Origin: Halomonas sp.
Lineage (GTDB): Bacteria > Pseudomonadota > Gammaproteobacteria > Pseudomonadales > Halomonadaceae
Assembly: GCF_020832045.1 (NCBI RefSeq)
Contig: NZ_JAFIFK010000088.1
Location: forward strand, 1 to 64,000
Direction: 5' to 3'
DNA: 64,000 nucleotides
Shown: positions 8,614 to 16,484 of the stretch, one piece after another
How positions within the stretch are numbered: the stretch's first letter is position 1
Layout: every line of letters starts with the position of its first letter
Notes under the pieces: generated by a model
What the model was told of the DNA's origin: nothing
What the model saw: only the letters and a program-made list of their open reading frames with translations
Databases searched by the model: none
Translations under genes and position numbers: made by a program

Positions 8614-8984
8614 TGCGTGCTCCTAGGTCGTCACGGGGGCGTGCTTGCGCCACCATGTGTACCTACGTTGTTGTATGCGGCTGCACGCTCTGGGGTAGAT
8701 GGAAGCAGGAGCGCAACAGCCTGTTGTATCACGCTGTCACCTTGCCGCCAGTTACTCTCCCCTGCAACTAATTTGGTAATTAATGGCACTAGACTTAGGT
8801 AGTAAAAACGCCGAAAACCCATGATCCCAAGCAATTTTTAGACAATCGCCAGGCTATTTCCTTAGCAGAGTAAGTACGGTTTGCTGGACATATAGTTTCA
8901 ATAGCAACTAAGCTGCAACCATTCCGAACGCCCACCGTGACCGACTACGTCCAGCGTGACGCCCCTGACGACTCTGGAGGAACC
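8614..8984. other. divergent control region between dctP and the aromatic operon
   Basis: A 371-bp intergenic region with no convincing gene. It is AT-richer than its flanks. It holds the promoter for dctPQM-marR on the minus strand and, on the plus strand, a TATAGT -10-like element at 8891-8896 overlapping the palindrome at 8893-8910. GCAACTAA occurs at 8764 and again inside the palindrome at 8904, so a second half-site nearer dctP is possible. I saw no clear -35 for the plus-strand promoter. Confidence 0.5.
8893..8910 (+). promoter_or_regulatory. 18-bp operator, copy 1 (aromatic operon)
   Basis: TAGTTTCAATAGCAACTA, an imperfect inverted repeat overlapping the TATAGT -10-like element. It matches the operator in front of the VOC gene (40418) at 15 of 18 positions and the reverse complement of the copy at 22494 at 15 of 18. 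Its position over the -10 suggests repression. The MarR protein encoded at 5168 is the likely binder. Confidence 0.55.
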
Positions 8985-9953
8985 ATGAGCAAGAAGTTCG
9001 CTTCCCACGCCGATACCGAAGAGAAGCAGATCAGCTTCACCAAACTGGCCGAAGGCCTCTATGCCTATACCGCCGAAGGCGACCCCAACACCGGCGTGGT
9101 GATCGGCGACGATAGCGTGATGGTGATCGACACCCAGGCCACGCCGATCATGGCCCAGGACGTGATTCGCCGTATCCGCGAAGTCACCGACCTGCCGATC
9201 AAGCACGTGGTGATGACGCACTACCACGCCGTGCGCGTGCTCGGCGCTTCCGCCTACAAGGCCGAGAACATCTACGCCAGTCAGAATACCTACGACCTGA
9301 TCGTCGAACGCGGCCAGCAGGATTATGAATCCGAAGTCGGCCGCTTCCCACGCCTGTTCAAGGGTGTGGACTCGGTGCCCGGCCTGACCTGGCCCAACAT
9401 CGTGTTCCAGAAGGAGCTGACGGTGTTCATGGGCAAGCGCGAAGTCCGCATCATCCATCTCGGCCGCGGCCATACCAAGGGCGACACCATCGTCTGGCTG
9501 CCCGAGGAGAAGGTGATGTTCTCCGGCGATTTGGTCGAGTACGGCGCCACACCTTACACCGGCGATGCCTATCACGAGGACTGGCCCGCCACCCTCGACC
9601 GCCTGCAGGCCATGGCACCGCAGAAGCTGGTGCCGGGCCGCGGTGAGGCGCTGCAGTCACCCGAGCAGTGCCAGGAAGCGATCCAGGGCACCCGCGACTT
9701 TCTCAACGATATGTATGAGAGCGTCAAGGCAGGCAAGGCGGCAGGCAAGTCGCTCTCCGAGTGTTATGCCGAGACGTACGCCCTGCTCAAGCCGAAGTAC
9801 GGTCACTGGGTGATCTTTGATCACTGCGTACCGTTCGACATTACCCGCTGCTATGACGAGGCCGGCGGCGAGTACCCCGACCCGCGCATCTGGACCGCCG
9901 AGCGCGATACCCAGATGTGGCATTCGCTGCAGGAAGTCGTCGAGAACCAGTAA
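8985..9953 (+). CDS. MBL-fold protein with altered metal site
   Basis: A 322-residue metallo-beta-lactamase-fold protein and first gene of the aromatic operon. The start is the ATG after GGAGGAACC. In place of the usual HxHxDH it has H79-Y-H81-A-V83-R84, so both Zn2 ligands of that motif are missing. The Zn1 residues H163 (GRGHTKGD) and D182 (FSGDLVE) remain, and the final PGHG histidine is Arg219 (PGRG). Known MBL enzymes hydrolyse esters, lactones or thioesters or act as oxidoreductases. Here a one-metal hydrolase acting on an aromatic ester or lactone, or a stabilising partner of the hydroxylase, is possible but unproven. There is no signal peptide. Confidence 0.85.
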   Translation: MSKKFASHADTEEKQISFTKLAEGLYAYTAEGDPNTGVVIGDDSVMVIDTQATPIMAQDVIRRIREVTDLPIKHVVMTHYHAVRVLGASAYKAENIYASQNTYDLIVERGQQDYESEVGRFPRLFKGVDSVPGLTWPNIVFQKELTVFMGKREVRIIHLGRGHTKGDTIVWLPEEKVMFSGDLVEYGATPYTGDAYHEDWPATLDRLQAMAPQKLVPGRGEALQSPEQCQEAIQGTRDFLNDMYESVKAGKAAGKSLSECYAETYALLKPKYGHWVIFDHCVPFDITRCYDEAGGEYPDPRIWTAERDTQMWHSLQEVVENQ

Positions 9954-9981
9954 CGAGCCGTTTTAAAAAAATGCCTGGCGG

Positions 9982-10019
9982 GCGGCGCCGGACAGGGTAC
10001 GAGCCTGCCCGGCAGCCGC
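9982..10019 (+). other. intercistronic hairpin before the hydroxylase gene
   Basis: The arms pair as GCGGC, GCCGG and CAGG with CCTG, CCGGC and GCCGC around a 7-nt loop, with one mismatch and one bulged A. The hairpin lies between the MBL gene and the GGAGGAA site of the hydroxylase gene and has no T run after it. It may protect or separate segments of the operon mRNA. Confidence 0.45.
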
Positions 10020-10032
10020 GGTCGGAGGAAGC

Positions 10033-11754
10033 ATGCCAACTACCTACAACAATCCTGTCTATCCGTATCGGCGCGCGCCGGAGCTCGACCGTGACGACGT
10101 ACGCCACTGCCCGGTGGTGATCGTCGGCGCCGGCCCCACCGGCCTGGCCATGGCCATCGACCTGGCTCAGCAGGGCATCGAGAGTATCGTGCTCGATGAC
10201 AACAATACGGTCAGCGTCGGTTCGCGGGCGATCTGCTTCGCCAAGCGCACCCTGGAGATTCTCGACCGCCTGGGCTGTGCTCAGCCGATGGTGGAAAAGG
10301 GCGTGACCTGGCAGCACGGCCGGGTGTTCTTCCAGGAGCGCGAAGTCTACGACTTCAACCTGCTGCCGGAAGCGGGCCATCGCATGCCGGCCTTCATCAA
10401 CCTGCAGCAGTACTACTTCGAGGAGTATCTGGTCGATCGCGCAGACGAGCTAGCCGATCGCATCGACCTGCGCTGGAAGCACAAGGTGACCGAGGTCGAC
10501 AGCCGCCCCGAGCGCAGCGAAGTGCTGGTCAGCACCGAGGACGGCGACTACCGCCTCGCCTGCGACTACCTGCTGGTGGCCGACGGTGCCAACAGCAAGA
10601 TCCGCGACATGCTGGGCCTTGAGAGCCGCGGCCAGATCTTCCAGGACCGCTTCCTGATCGCCGACGTGATCATGAAGGCGGACTTCCCCACCGAACGCTG
10701 GTTCTGGTTCGACCCACCCTTCCATCGCAACCAGTCGGTACTGCTGCATCGCCAGCCGGACAACATCTGGCGCATCGACTTCCAGCTGGGCTGGGACGCC
10801 GACCCGGAGGAGGAGAAAAAGGAAGAGAACATTCGCCCCCGGGTGCAGGCAATGCTCGGCGAGGACGTGGAGTTCGAGCTGGAGTGGGCCAGCGTCTATA
10901 CCTTCCGCTGCCGCAAGATGGACGACTACACCCACCACCGGGTGTTCTTCATGGGCGACGCCGCCCATCAGGTCTCGCCCTTTGGCGCCCGCGGCGCCAA
11001 CGGTGCGCTGCAGAGCACCGAGAATCTGGCGTGGAAGCTGGCGCGGGTACTCAAGGGTCAGGCCCCCGAGGCGCTACTTGCTACCTATAACGACGAGCGC
11101 CAGCACGGTGCAGCCGAGAACATCCTCAACTCGACGCGTGCCACCGACTTTATCACGCCCAAGAGCCGCATCAGTCGGCTGTTTCGCGACAGCGTGCTGG
11201 AACTGGCCGAGCATTACCCCTTCGCTCGCAGTCTGGTCAACAGCGGCCGCCTCTCCATGCCGTGCCGCTACGACGGCTCGCCACTCAACGGCCACGAGGC
11301 CGAGGGCCTGCCGCTGGAACTACGCCCCGGCAGCCCGGCCAAGGACGCGCCGATCGACTTGGCCGGGCAGTGCACCTGGCTGCTCAACCAGCTGGGTGAC
11401 CGCTTCGTGCTGCTGCTCGACGGCCGCCTCGACAGCACGAGGGCCGAGTCGCTTGCCACCGAGCTACGTCCGCTGCTCGAGCAACAAGCCGATCTCGACC
11501 TGCTAGTCGTCGGGCCGGCACCCCACCCCCTGACCGAGCTGCCGCGCTGCCGCCAGATCGAGGACGTGGAGAACCTGGTTGGCGAGCGCTACGGCCTAAC
11601 CGGCGGCGTCGCCTACCTGATTCGCCCCGACCAGCACGTCAGCGCCCGATGGAACATCGTCTCAGCGACAGAGGTCGGCGCAGCACTGAAGCGCGCCTTG
11701 GGCGCTGATCTCGTTCCTTCCACCGTTCAGGGAGGCACCCATGCCACGGCTTGA
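10033..11754 (+). CDS. FAD-dependent aromatic hydroxylase, MhaA-like
   Basis: A 573-residue class A flavoprotein monooxygenase. Residues 32-37 form the FAD-binding GAGPTG, D184-G185 the FAD/NAD(P)H 'DG' motif, and G308-D309 (FFMGDAAHQVSPFGARG) the flavin-ribityl 'GD' motif; a thioredoxin-like C-terminal domain follows. The small DUF2783-like gene next door and the homogentisate genes downstream match the 3-hydroxyphenylacetate 6-hydroxylase system MhaA/MhaB of Pseudomonas putida, which makes homogentisate. The operon would then carry that acid to fumarate and acetoacetate. Other ortho/para-hydroxylations of phenolic acids (MhpA-like) cannot be excluded. A strong GGAGGAA site precedes the ATG, and the 3' end overlaps the next gene by 14 bp. 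Confidence 0.85.
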   Translation: MPTTYNNPVYPYRRAPELDRDDVRHCPVVIVGAGPTGLAMAIDLAQQGIESIVLDDNNTVSVGSRAICFAKRTLEILDRLGCAQPMVEKGVTWQHGRVFFQEREVYDFNLLPEAGHRMPAFINLQQYYFEEYLVDRADELADRIDLRWKHKVTEVDSRPERSEVLVSTEDGDYRLACDYLLVADGANSKIRDMLGLESRGQIFQDRFLIADVIMKADFPTERWFWFDPPFHRNQSVLLHRQPDNIWRIDFQLGWDADPEEEKKEENIRPRVQAMLGEDVEFELEWASVYTFRCRKMDDYTHHRVFFMGDAAHQVSPFGARGANGALQSTENLAWKLARVLKGQAPEALLATYNDERQHGAAENILNSTRATDFITPKSRISRLFRDSVLELAEHYPFARSLVNSGRLSMPCRYDGSPLNGHEAEGLPLELRPGSPAKDAPIDLAGQCTWLLNQLGDRFVLLLDGRLDSTRAESLATELRPLLEQQADLDLLVVGPAPHPLTELPRCRQIEDVENLVGERYGLTGGVAYLIRPDQHVSARWNIVSATEVGAALKRALGADLVPSTVQGGTHATA

Positions 11755-11965
11755 GCTGAACCCCAACTTTACCGCCCCGGACGCCTTCTACGCCGCGCTG
11801 ACGGAGCTGCATCGCGAGCGCAGTGAGGCCGAGAGCGAGCGCATCAATACCCGGCTGATCCTGCTGCTGGCCAACCACATCGGCGACCAGCAGGTGCTCG
11901 AGGAGGCATTGGCCATCGCCGGCCAGATGGGCTCGCAGCCGGATGCACAGGGCGCCGGCGAATGA
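11741..11965 (+). CDS. small DUF2783/MhaB-like hydroxylase partner
   Basis: A 74-residue, mostly helical protein whose ATG lies inside the end of the hydroxylase gene (14-bp overlap) after a GGGAGG site, so the two are translationally coupled. Features are an N-terminal Leu-x-Pro-Asn segment, a charged helix LHRERSEAESERINTRL, and a second helix ending in GQMG. Small proteins of this type (DUF2783) often follow FAD hydroxylases. In the P. putida 3-hydroxyphenylacetate system the small MhaB raises MhaA activity. I infer the same coupling role here. There is no metal or nucleotide motif. Confidence 0.7.
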   Translation: MPRLELNPNFTAPDAFYAALTELHRERSEAESERINTRLILLLANHIGDQQVLEEALAIAGQMGSQPDAQGAGE

Positions 11966-12036
11966 TCGCCGGCAGTATCGAGACCCGCTAAAGACAACAA
12001 GCCATCAACAGGACGTTGATCAAGAGGAACCCCGAC

Positions 12037-13347
12037 ATGACGACCCAAGCGCTCGAGACCATGAGCGGTTTTCGCAACCACTTCGCCACCGAGGCGCTGC
12101 CCGGCGCCCTGCCCGAGGGTCAGAACTCCCCGCAGCGCTGCGCCTACGGCCTGTACGCCGAGCAGCTCACCGGCTCGGCCTTTACCGCACCGCGTCACGC
12201 CAACCTGCGCAGCTGGCTCTACCGCGTTCGCCCCTCGGTAGTGCAGAGCGCCTATACGCCGCTGGAGAACCGCCGGGTGGCGACCTCGCCGCTGGCCAAG
12301 CCCGCCGCCGATCCCAACCAGATGCGCTGGGACCCGCTGCCGATTCCCGCCGAGCCCACCGACTTCATCGATGGGTTGCTGACCATCGCCGTCAACGGTG
12401 ACGCCGGCACCCAGGCCGGCTGCGGCGTGCATGTCTACGCCTTCAACCGCGACATGACCGAGCGCTTCTTCTACGACGCCGACGGCGAACTGCTGATCGT
12501 GCCGCAGCATGGCACCCTGCGCCTGCGCACCGAAATGGGCGAATTGCAGGTCAAGGGCGGCGAGATCGCCGTGATCCCCCGCGGCATCAAGTTCCAAGTG
12601 CGCCTGGCGGAAGGTTCCGATGCCGCTCGCGGCTATATCTGCGAGAACTACGGCAGCCCTCTGGAGCTGCCCGGCCTGGGGCCCATCGGCGCCAACGGCC
12701 TGGCCAACCCGCGAGATTTCCTCTCCCCCGTGGCGGCCTACGAGGATGTGCAGGGCGACTTCGAGCTGGTGGCCAAGTTCTCCGGACGTTTCTGGACCAC
12801 CAAGCTCGGCCATTCGCCGCTCGACGTGGTGGCCTGGCACGGCAACTACGCGCCCTACAAGTACGACCTGGCTAACTTCAACACCATCAACACGGTGAGC
12901 TTCGATCACCCTGATCCCTCGATCTTCACCGTGCTGACCTCTCCCTCCGACACCCCGGGCATGGCCAATATCGATTTCGTTATCTTCCCGCCGCGCTGGA
13001 TGGTGGCCGAGAACACCTTCCGCCCGCCCTACTTCCATCGCAACCTGATGAGCGAGTTCATGGGCCTGATCCACGGCGAGTACGACGCCAAGGCCGAGGG
13101 CTTCCTGCCCGGCGGGGCCAGCCTGCACAACTGCATGTCTCCCCACGGCCCCGACGCCGAGACCTTCGAGAAGGCGTCCAATGCCGAGCTGACACCGCAG
13201 CGCCTGGATGCGACCCTGGCCTTCATGTTCGAGAGCCGCTATGTCTTCCATCCGACCGAGGCGGCACTGAACGCGGACATTCGCCAGCGCGATTACGTCG
13301 ATGTGTGGTCGACCCTGCGCTCGCATTTCGATCCGAAGCAGCCTTGA
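12037..13347 (+). CDS. hmgA: homogentisate 1,2-dioxygenase
   Basis: A 436-residue non-haem iron dioxygenase that opens the homogentisate ring to maleylacetoacetate. The cupin iron ligands fall at H334 (PYFHRN), E340 (MSEFMG) and H370 (SPHGPD), one position from the human enzyme's H335/E341/H371; the N-terminal [21 protein letters not shown] is also diagnostic. The start is the ATG eight bases after AAGAGGAA; an ATC-AAG extension just upstream is less likely. It is central to the operon: the upstream hydroxylase should make its substrate and the next two genes use its product. The stop codon sits inside an 18-bp tandem repeat. Confidence 0.97.
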   Translation: MTTQALETMSGFRNHFATEALPGALPEGQNSPQRCAYGLYAEQLTGSAFTAPRHANLRSWLYRVRPSVVQSAYTPLENRRVATSPLAKPAADPNQMRWDPLPIPAEPTDFIDGLLTIAVNGDAGTQAGCGVHVYAFNRDMTERFFYDADGELLIVPQHGTLRLRTEMGELQVKGGEIAVIPRGIKFQVRLAEGSDAARGYICENYGSPLELPGLGPIGANGLANPRDFLSPVAAYEDVQGDFELVAKFSGRFWTTKLGHSPLDVVAWHGNYAPYKYDLANFNTINTVSFDHPDPSIFTVLTSPSDTPGMANIDFVIFPPRWMVAENTFRPPYFHRNLMSEFMGLIHGEYDAKAEGFLPGGASLHNCMSPHGPDAETFEKASNAELTPQRLDATLAFMFESRYVFHPTEAALNADIRQRDYVDVWSTLRSHFDPKQP

Positions 13348-13379
13348 GCGAATAAGCAGCCTTGAGCGAATAAGCAGCC
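13336..13379 (+). repeat. 18-bp tandem repeat over the hmgA stop codon
   Basis: AAGCAGCCTTGAGCGAAT occurs at 13336-13353 and 13354-13371, followed by a partial third copy (AAGCAGCC, 13372-13379). The first copy carries the last hmgA codons and its TGA. Because the unit is a multiple of three, the second copy repeats the stop in the same frame. This looks like a recent slippage duplication. Confidence 0.9.
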
Positions 13380-13447
13380 CCGAGAGACGAAACGCTGAAC
13401 CGGACGGGGCCGACGAGCCCCGCCCCTGACGAAAGGATTGAGCCAAG

Positions 13448-14467
13448 ATGAAACTCGCTACTCTGAAAAAAGGCCGCGACGGCGAACTGCTGGTGGTCTC
13501 CCGCGACCTGAGCCAGGCCGTTTCCGCCGCCGACATCGCCGCCACTCTTCAGCAGGCGATCGAGAACTGGGCTGAGGTGAGCCCCAAACTGGAAGCGCGC
13601 TATGCCGAGCTCAACGACGGCTGCGCCGAGGGTGCCTTCGAACTCGACCAAAGCAAGCTGCACTCGCCACTGCCGCGCAGCTACCACTGGGCCGACGGCT
13701 CCGCCTACCTCAATCACGTCAAGCTGGTGCGCCAGGCACGCAATGCCGAAATGCCGGAAACCTTCTGGACCGACCCGCTGATGTACCAGGGGGGCGGCGA
13801 CCGTTTCCTCGCCCCCACCGAGGACATCGAGGCGGTCAGCGAGGAGCACGGCATCGACTTCGAAGGCGAGATCGCGGTGATCACCGACGACGTGCCCATG
13901 GCGGTGACCCCGGAGCAGGCCGCCGGCCACATCAAGCTGGTCATGCTGGTCAACGACGTCAGTCTACGCGGCTTGATCCCCGGCGAGCTGGCCAAGGGCT
14001 TCGGCTTCTTCCAGGCCAAGCCGGCCTCGAGCTTCTCACCGGTCTGCGTCACCCCGGACGAACTGGGCGATGCCTGGAAGGACGGCAAGGTGCACCTGCC
14101 GTTGACCGTACACCTGAACGGCGAGAAGTTCGGCGAGCCGGACGCCGGCCCCGATATGATCTTCAGCTTCCCGCAGCTGGTGGCGCATGCGGCCAAGACC
14201 CGCTACCTGGGCGCCGGTGCGGTGGTCGGCTCGGGCACCGTCTCCAACCCCGACCCCGACGGCGGCCCCGGAAAGCCGATTGCCGACGGCGGTGTGGGCT
14301 ACAGCTGCCTGGCCGAGGTGCGCATGGTGGAGCAGATCCTGCACGGCGCGGCGAAAACCTCTTTCATGCGCTTCGGCGACCGGGTGCGCATCGAGATGTT
14401 CGACCGTAACGGCAACAGCATTTTCGGCGCCATCGACCAGCAGGTGGTGAAGTACCAGCCCAAATAA
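13448..14467 (+). CDS. fahA: fumarylacetoacetate hydrolase
   Basis: A 339-residue FAH-family enzyme expected to split fumarylacetoacetate into fumarate and acetoacetate, the last step of the pathway. It has the family metal-binding acidic cluster in the IDFEGEIAVITDDVP region, the later MLVNDVSLRG element, and GSGTVSNP near the catalytic pocket. It is the shorter bacterial type, about 80 residues shorter than animal FAH. The start is an ATG after GAAAGGA. About 100 bp separates it from hmgA, and maiA follows within 20 bp on the same strand. Confidence 0.92.
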   Translation: MKLATLKKGRDGELLVVSRDLSQAVSAADIAATLQQAIENWAEVSPKLEARYAELNDGCAEGAFELDQSKLHSPLPRSYHWADGSAYLNHVKLVRQARNAEMPETFWTDPLMYQGGGDRFLAPTEDIEAVSEEHGIDFEGEIAVITDDVPMAVTPEQAAGHIKLVMLVNDVSLRGLIPGELAKGFGFFQAKPASSFSPVCVTPDELGDAWKDGKVHLPLTVHLNGEKFGEPDAGPDMIFSFPQLVAHAAKTRYLGAGAVVGSGTVSNPDPDGGPGKPIADGGVGYSCLAEVRMVEQILHGAAKTSFMRFGDRVRIEMFDRNGNSIFGAIDQQVVKYQPK

Positions 14468-14486
14468 GCGCCAGGAGGAAGCAAGC

Positions 14487-15131
14487 ATGACTACGCTGTA
14501 CGGCTATTTCCGCTCCTCGGCGGCGTATCGAGTGCGCATCGCGCTCAACCTGAAGGGGCTCGACTACGCCCAAACCGCCGTCAATCTGGTCAAGGGAGAG
14601 CAGCGGGGCGAGGATAACCTCGCCCGCAACCCCCAGGGGCTGGTGCCGGTGCTGGAAACCGACGACGGCACCCAGTTGACCCAGTCGCTGGCGATCTGCG
14701 AATACCTCGACGAGTGTTATCCCGAACCGGCGCTGCTGCCGGCGGATGCCGAAGGCCGCGCTCGGGTGCGCTCGCTGGCTCAGCTCGTCGCTTGTGAGAT
14801 CCACCCGCTCAACAACCTCAAAGTGCTAAAGTACCTGGTGGGAGAGCTCAAGCTGGACGAGGAGGCCAAACTCGGCTGGTACCGCCACTGGATCGCCGAA
14901 GGCTTCACCGCCCTGGAGGCAAGGCTGACGGGAGAGGCCGCCACCGGCGAGTTCTGCCACGGCGATAGCCCAACCCTGGCGGATATTTGCCTGGTGCCCC
15001 AGGTGTTCAATGCCGAACGCTTCGAGTGCGAGCTTTCGGCGTATCCGACGATTCGACGCATCGCCGAGCGTTGTCGCGAGCTCGAAGCCTTCACCAAGGC
15101 CGCACCGGGCCAACAGCCCGACGCCGGTTGA
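14487..15131 (+). CDS. maiA: maleylacetoacetate isomerase
   Basis: A 214-residue zeta-class glutathione transferase that turns maleylacetoacetate into fumarylacetoacetate using glutathione. The N-terminal active-site segment is YFRSSAAYRVRIALNLKGL: the Ser pair is kept, while the Cys of the animal SSCSWRVRIAL motif is Ala, as I recall for many bacterial forms. NPQGLVPVLE and SLAICEYLDE bind glutathione, and an all-helical domain follows. AGGAGGAA precedes the ATG. It is the last catabolic gene of the operon and is followed by a long hairpin. Confidence 0.94.
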   Translation: MTTLYGYFRSSAAYRVRIALNLKGLDYAQTAVNLVKGEQRGEDNLARNPQGLVPVLETDDGTQLTQSLAICEYLDECYPEPALLPADAEGRARVRSLAQLVACEIHPLNNLKVLKYLVGELKLDEEAKLGWYRHWIAEGFTALEARLTGEAATGEFCHGDSPTLADICLVPQVFNAERFECELSAYPTIRRIAERCRELEAFTKAAPGQQPDAG

Positions 15132-15167
15132 GCAAGGCCACGGCATTTAGGCTATATTAAGCAGACT

Positions 15168-15234
15168 AACGACTAGCGGGCGCCGCGCCTGCCGTTCCGA
15201 TTCGGAGCGGGGAGTGCGGCGCCCGCTGGTCGTT
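15168..15234 (+). repeat. long inverted repeat between maiA and the MFS genes
   Basis: A 19-bp left arm (15168-15186) pairs with 15216-15234, allowing one T-G wobble. The inner part continues as a second hairpin around CCGTTCCGATTCGGAGCGG, so nearly the whole 67 nt folds on itself. No T run follows. It may be the 3' end or stabiliser of the aromatic operon, or a leader element for the MFS pair whose GTG start lies 27 bp further on. Confidence 0.7.
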
Positions 15235-15260
15235 GTTCGCCCTCCCAAGGAGAGTTCGAT

Positions 15261-16484
15261 GTGCTGAGGCTGAAGTCCCCTGCCACGGTCGTTACCCTGG
15301 CGGCCCTGACCGCACTGGGCCCGCTGGCCACCGACATGTACCTGCCGGCCATGCCGGCCATGGCCGCGGCGCTCGACACCGGCCCCGACCAGGTACAGCT
15401 GACCCTGAGCCTGTACATGGCCGGCTTCGCCGCCGCCCAGCTGTTTTGCGGACCCTTCTCCGACCGCTTCGGCCGCAAGCCGGTCATGATCTTCGGCTTC
15501 AGTCTGTTCCTGCTGGCAAGCCTGCTGTGCGCCTTCGCCCCCAGCATCGAGTGGCTGCTGGCCGGGCGCTTCCTACAGGCGCTCGGCGGTGCCACCGGGC
15601 CGGTGCTGGGCCGTGCGGCGGTGCGCGACATCTACGGCCCCATCGAGGCCGGACGCATTCTCTCCTATATGGCCAGCACCATGTCGCTGGCCCCGGCAGT
15701 GGCGCCCATCGTCGGCGCCGGGCTGCTGCTGTTCTGGGGCTGGGAATCGATCTTCGTGCTGCTGGCGCTCTATGCCGCGGCGATGCTGCCACTGCTTATC
15801 CTGGCGCTGCCGGAGCCGCTGCCGCCGGAGCGGCGCCAGTCGATTCACCCGAAGGTGATCGTGGCCAACTTCCGCATGCTGCTCGGCCAGCGCACCTTCA
15901 TGGGCTACACCCTGACCAACGCGGCGGCCTTTTCGGGTCTGTTCGCCTACCTTTCAGGCTCGTCGTTCGTGCTGATCGAGTTCCTCGGCGTTACGCCTTT
16001 CCATTACGGGCTGTTCTTCACTCTGATCGTGGCCGGCTTCTTCGTCGGCACCCTGCTCAGTGGCCGCTACAGCCATCGGTTGGGGCGCGAGCGGCTGGTC
16101 GGTCTGGGCGCCCTGGGGTGCGCCATGGGCGGTAGTCTGATGGCGGTACTGGCACTTTCCGGAGTGTACGCCGCCTGGGCCGTGGTCGGTCCGCATGTGC
16201 TGTTCATGGTCGGCATGGGTGTGCTGATGCCGCAGTCGATGACCGGTGCCCTGGCGCGAAATCCTCACTGTGCCGGCGCGGCGTCATCACTGTTCGGCTT
16301 CCTGCAGATGACCATTGCGGCCCTGGTCGGCGGAGCGGTGGCCCAGCTGCACGACGGCACGTCACGGACCATGGCAATCGTGGTGGCACTTGGCGGCCTG
16401 CTGGCCGTGGCAAGCTTCGTCGGGCTGGTACGGCCCGCCGAGCGTGCCGTGGAGGTCCAACAGGCGCAGGGGGCGGAGCGATGA
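15261..16484 (+). CDS. Bcr/CflA family MFS drug-resistance transporter
   Basis: A 407-residue, 12-helix major facilitator protein. The first helix contains LGPLATDMYLPAMPAM, the signature of Bcr/CflA-type exporters, and the 2-3 loop has CGPFSDRFGRKPVM. It starts at GTG after AAGGAGAG. The family pumps out toxic compounds, dipeptides or metabolites by proton antiport. Being downstream of the aromatic operon, it could export toxic intermediates or related compounds, but the long hairpin between them may uncouple expression. Its stop overlaps the start of a second MFS gene (ATGA), so the two are translated together. Confidence 0.9.
   Translation: MLRLKSPATVVTLAALTALGPLATDMYLPAMPAMAAALDTGPDQVQLTLSLYMAGFAAAQLFCGPFSDRFGRKPVMIFGFSLFLLASLLCAFAPSIEWLLAGRFLQALGGATGPVLGRAAVRDIYGPIEAGRILSYMASTMSLAPAVAPIVGAGLLLFWGWESIFVLLALYAAAMLPLLILALPEPLPPERRQSIHPKVIVANFRMLLGQRTFMGYTLTNAAAFSGLFAYLSGSSFVLIEFLGVTPFHYGLFFTLIVAGFFVGTLLSGRYSHRLGRERLVGLGALGCAMGGSLMAVLALSGVYAAWAVVGPHVLFMVGMGVLMPQSMTGALARNPHCAGAASSLFGFLQMTIAALVGGAVAQLHDGTSRTMAIVVALGGLLAVASFVGLVRPAERAVEVQQAQGAER

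Noticed and set aside
8764-8771. A further full copy of the 18-bp operator near dctP
   Set aside because: Only the half GCAACTAA is present; the opposite half is missing at the right spacing.
8631-8834. 67-codon open frame in the dctP/aromatic intergenic region
   Set aside because: It has no convincing ribosome-binding site, overlaps the dctP promoter region, and its composition resembles non-coding DNA.
14487-15131. Missing active-site Cys in MaiA (SSAAYRV instead of SSCSWRV) as a sign of lost function
   Set aside because: As I recall, bacterial maleylacetoacetate isomerases often have this variant, and the Ser, the Arg and the operon context are intact.
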